This document shows, one piece after another, positions 6,505 through 7,785 of a stretch of 7,785 nt of DNA. The notes under the pieces are model-generated. The model made no database searches. It was not told the origin of the DNA and was given only the letters and a program-made list of their open reading frames with translations. Each line of letters starts with the position of its first letter. The first letter of the stretch is position 1. The stretch is from the NCBI GenBank assembly GCA_947458415.1, contig CANGZG010000113.1, positions 1-7,785 on the forward strand, in the 5' to 3' direction. Source of the DNA: Comamonadaceae bacterium (GTDB lineage Bacteria; Pseudomonadota; Gammaproteobacteria; Burkholderiales; Burkholderiaceae_C). Position numbers and translations under genes: made by a program.

Positions 6505-6525
6505 GCAAGACACGGGCAGCGCAGC

Positions 6526-7365
6526 ATGACCGCAACCATTCACTCCACACCTGACTGGCACGGCAAACTCTGTCAAACCTTGACCCACTTGCGTGAACGT
6601 TGGCCACATGATTGGCCTGGACTCCCCGTGGTGCTCAGCGCTTGCATCGCGCAGCGCTGGCCGATGGCCGCTCCCGCCTCTGCGGATGCTGTTGCCATGT
6701 TGAATGCAGCCAAAGCCATGGCTCAGCACATGGAGTCCATCGCGCTCAGCACGTCCTATGAGCCCCACTATCACAACCGCTTGCACACAGCCGATGCATT
6801 GGTGTCTGTCTGTTGGTTGACACATGCCTTGCAACATGAAGGGCATGATGTGCCAGAGGATTGGATGGCGTGTTTGCTGTTGGCGGTCACTTCACACGAT
6901 GTGTTGCACCCAGGCGGCGCCAACCGTTATCTCCAAGAGTTTGAACAACAGTCGGTGAGGCTGCTGCGCGGCATGACAGCCGTGCATGGTGTGCCAGACA
7001 CTTGGACTGAGATGGTGTCTCACTTGATACTGCACACCGACCCCAGCCTGGTCCCTGACAACCACCACCAAGTCGCACAACGCTCTTTCATGTTCGACCC
7101 AGATTGGGCTGTGGTGTTGATGAACGAAGCCGACATATTGGCCAGTGCAACCGCAGAATTTGGTCCTGGCTTGGGCCATGCACTTGCCCATGAATGGCAA
7201 ACCCGACAACACCCGCTTCACAGCGTGGTGGGTACTGATGCCGGTCGTTTGCAATTTTTGTCTTCACTGCGTTTTTCAACCCCAGCCAGTTTGGCTTTGA
7301 ACATGCCCAGTGAAGTGGCGAGACAAATCACCCAGTTACAAGGTCAACGGTCTGTCAACGATTGA
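6526..7365 (+). CDS. Class I-type (PDEase_I) 3',5'-cyclic nucleotide phosphodiesterase
   Basis: 279 residues, with no signal peptide or membrane segment. The catalytic signature of the animal-type PDE family is visible: YHNRLHTADAL (82-92, equivalent to YHNxxHAxDV), SHDVLHPGGANRYL (123-136, equivalent to HDxxHPGxxNxFL), ILHTDP (168-173, at the site of the ILATD motif) and NEADILA (200-206). Predicted metal ligands are His87, His124, Asp125 and Asp203, with His83 as the likely proton donor. It should hydrolyse cAMP (or cGMP) made by the cyclase encoded upstream. The domain (about 60-240) is shorter than in eukaryotic enzymes, which have about 270 catalytic residues plus regulatory domains, and I could not place the invariant purine-binding Gln. 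The start lies 21 bases after the CNBD gene stop with only a weak GGGC upstream. It is the last gene of the operon and ends 12 bases from the convergent crtC. HD-GYP is excluded: there is no GYP motif. Confidence 0.88.
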   Translation: MTATIHSTPDWHGKLCQTLTHLRERWPHDWPGLPVVLSACIAQRWPMAAPASADAVAMLNAAKAMAQHMESIALSTSYEPHYHNRLHTADALVSVCWLTHALQHEGHDVPEDWMACLLLAVTSHDVLHPGGANRYLQEFEQQSVRLLRGMTAVHGVPDTWTEMVSHLILHTDPSLVPDNHHQVAQRSFMFDPDWAVVLMNEADILASATAEFGPGLGHALAHEWQTRQHPLHSVVGTDAGRLQFLSSLRFSTPASLALNMPSEVARQITQLQGQRSVND

Positions 7366-7377
7366 TAGCCTGTCAGC

Positions 7378-7785
7378 TCACGCCCGTCTGGGCATGCGCC
7401 AAGGCAACATGGCTTGCACCAGCGGTGACACCAAGCGCGGCACATACAAGGTCTCGTGAAAGCTTTGCACGGTTTGGCCCAGCAATTCGCTGCTGAGCAA
7501 TGCGCGTTGGTAAAACGGTGTGTCTTCCAATTGGTCCACCACGCGCACAGGCGAGTCACTGCGCATGCGCCTTTGGATTCGCCACAGGGTGGCAGACATC
7601 GGCTGTCTGGGCGGCGCTTCAAACGGCTGCACATTGCCATCGTTCATGAAACGCAATGCCAATAACTTGTCGGCTTGTTGACCCACGTTGCCTTGGATGT
7701 CGTACATCACAGCGGTGCTGCCGTCTTGCAAAATGGAGCGCGACCAATCCCATTCATGGCAAGCATGGTGAATGGGTTCATCGCC
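7378..7785 (-). CDS. crtC: Carotenoid 1,2-hydratase (hydroxyneurosporene synthase), C-terminal part
   Basis: The minus-strand frame is open to the window edge, so the N-terminus lies beyond 7785; about 135 residues are visible. The segment reads GDEPIHHACHEWDWSR, then an LQDGSTAVMYDIQG strand, later LEDTPFYQRALL, and the terminal PLVQAMLPWRMPRR. This order (GDEPL..F..WDWSR, DG...YD, EDTPFY, HE.L, VQAMLPFRMPR) is what I recall for the CrtC family C-terminus, which hydrates the 1,2 double bond of neurosporene or lycopene on the way to spheroidene or spirilloxanthin. The enzyme is typical of purple phototrophic bacteria, usually inside the photosynthesis gene cluster. Convergent with the phosphodiesterase gene, with a 12-base gap and no visible hairpin between them. 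The family call is from remembered motifs; the length of the missing part is unknown. Confidence 0.82.
   Translation of the reverse strand, partial: GDEPIHHACHEWDWSRSILQDGSTAVMYDIQGNVGQQADKLLALRFMNDGNVQPFEAPPRQPMSATLWRIQRRMRSDSPVRVVDQLEDTPFYQRALLSSELLGQTVQSFHETLYVPRLVSPLVQAMLPWRMPRRA

Noticed and set aside
7366..7377. Bidirectional terminator between the phosphodiesterase and crtC
   Set aside because: The 12-base gap and the flanking gene ends show no stable inverted repeat followed by a T run on either strand.

Overview
The window looks like part of a betaproteobacterial chromosome (Burkholderiales, probably Comamonadaceae). The reasons are moderately high GC, dense operons with ATGA-type overlaps, and the type of proteins encoded. 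The right-hand edge carries the C-terminal part of a carotenoid 1,2-hydratase (crtC). That gene belongs to spheroidene-type carotenoid synthesis in purple phototrophs, so the host may be an anoxygenic phototroph, for example near Limnohabitans, Rhodoferax or Rubrivivax. The genus is a guess.

Layout. (1) 1-1251, + strand: the tail of a catabolic unit, made of the C-terminal part of an enamidase-like amidohydrolase and an enoyl-CoA hydratase/isomerase family protein without the two usual catalytic glutamates. A small hairpin with a T run (1281-1300) may end this unit. (2) 1252-1361: an AT-rich gap with a perfect 9-bp inverted repeat (1315-1323 / 1342-1350) in front of the next operon. (3) 1362-7365, + strand: one long, tightly packed signalling operon. 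(4) 7378-7785, - strand: crtC, convergent with the operon and cut by the window edge.

The operon is the main discovery. Its first genes form a SiaA/SiaB/SiaC partner-switch module: a membrane 7TMR-DISM receptor with a SpoIIE/PP2C phosphatase domain, a SiaB-type kinase, and a SiaC-type (DUF1987) phosphoprotein. In Pseudomonas aeruginosa the fourth gene of this module, siaD, is a GGDEF diguanylate cyclase activated by unphosphorylated SiaC. Here that place is taken by a class III nucleotidyl cyclase with all canonical catalytic residues and the Lys/Thr pair typical of adenylate cyclases. It is preceded by an N-terminal coiled-coil stalk that resembles the SiaC-responsive stalk of SiaD. Two small stand-alone cyclic-nucleotide-binding-domain proteins follow (one degenerate, one with an intact phosphate-binding cassette), and then a class I-type (PDEase_I) cyclic nucleotide phosphodiesterase with all four metal ligands.

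The operon therefore appears to encode a self-contained cAMP circuit: sensor/phosphatase, kinase, switch protein, cyclase, receptor(s) and phosphodiesterase. A 45-codon unannotated small ORF (3569-3706) lies between the siaA-like and siaB-like genes; its stop overlaps the siaB start. The assignment rests on motif reading only; no search or structure prediction was run.
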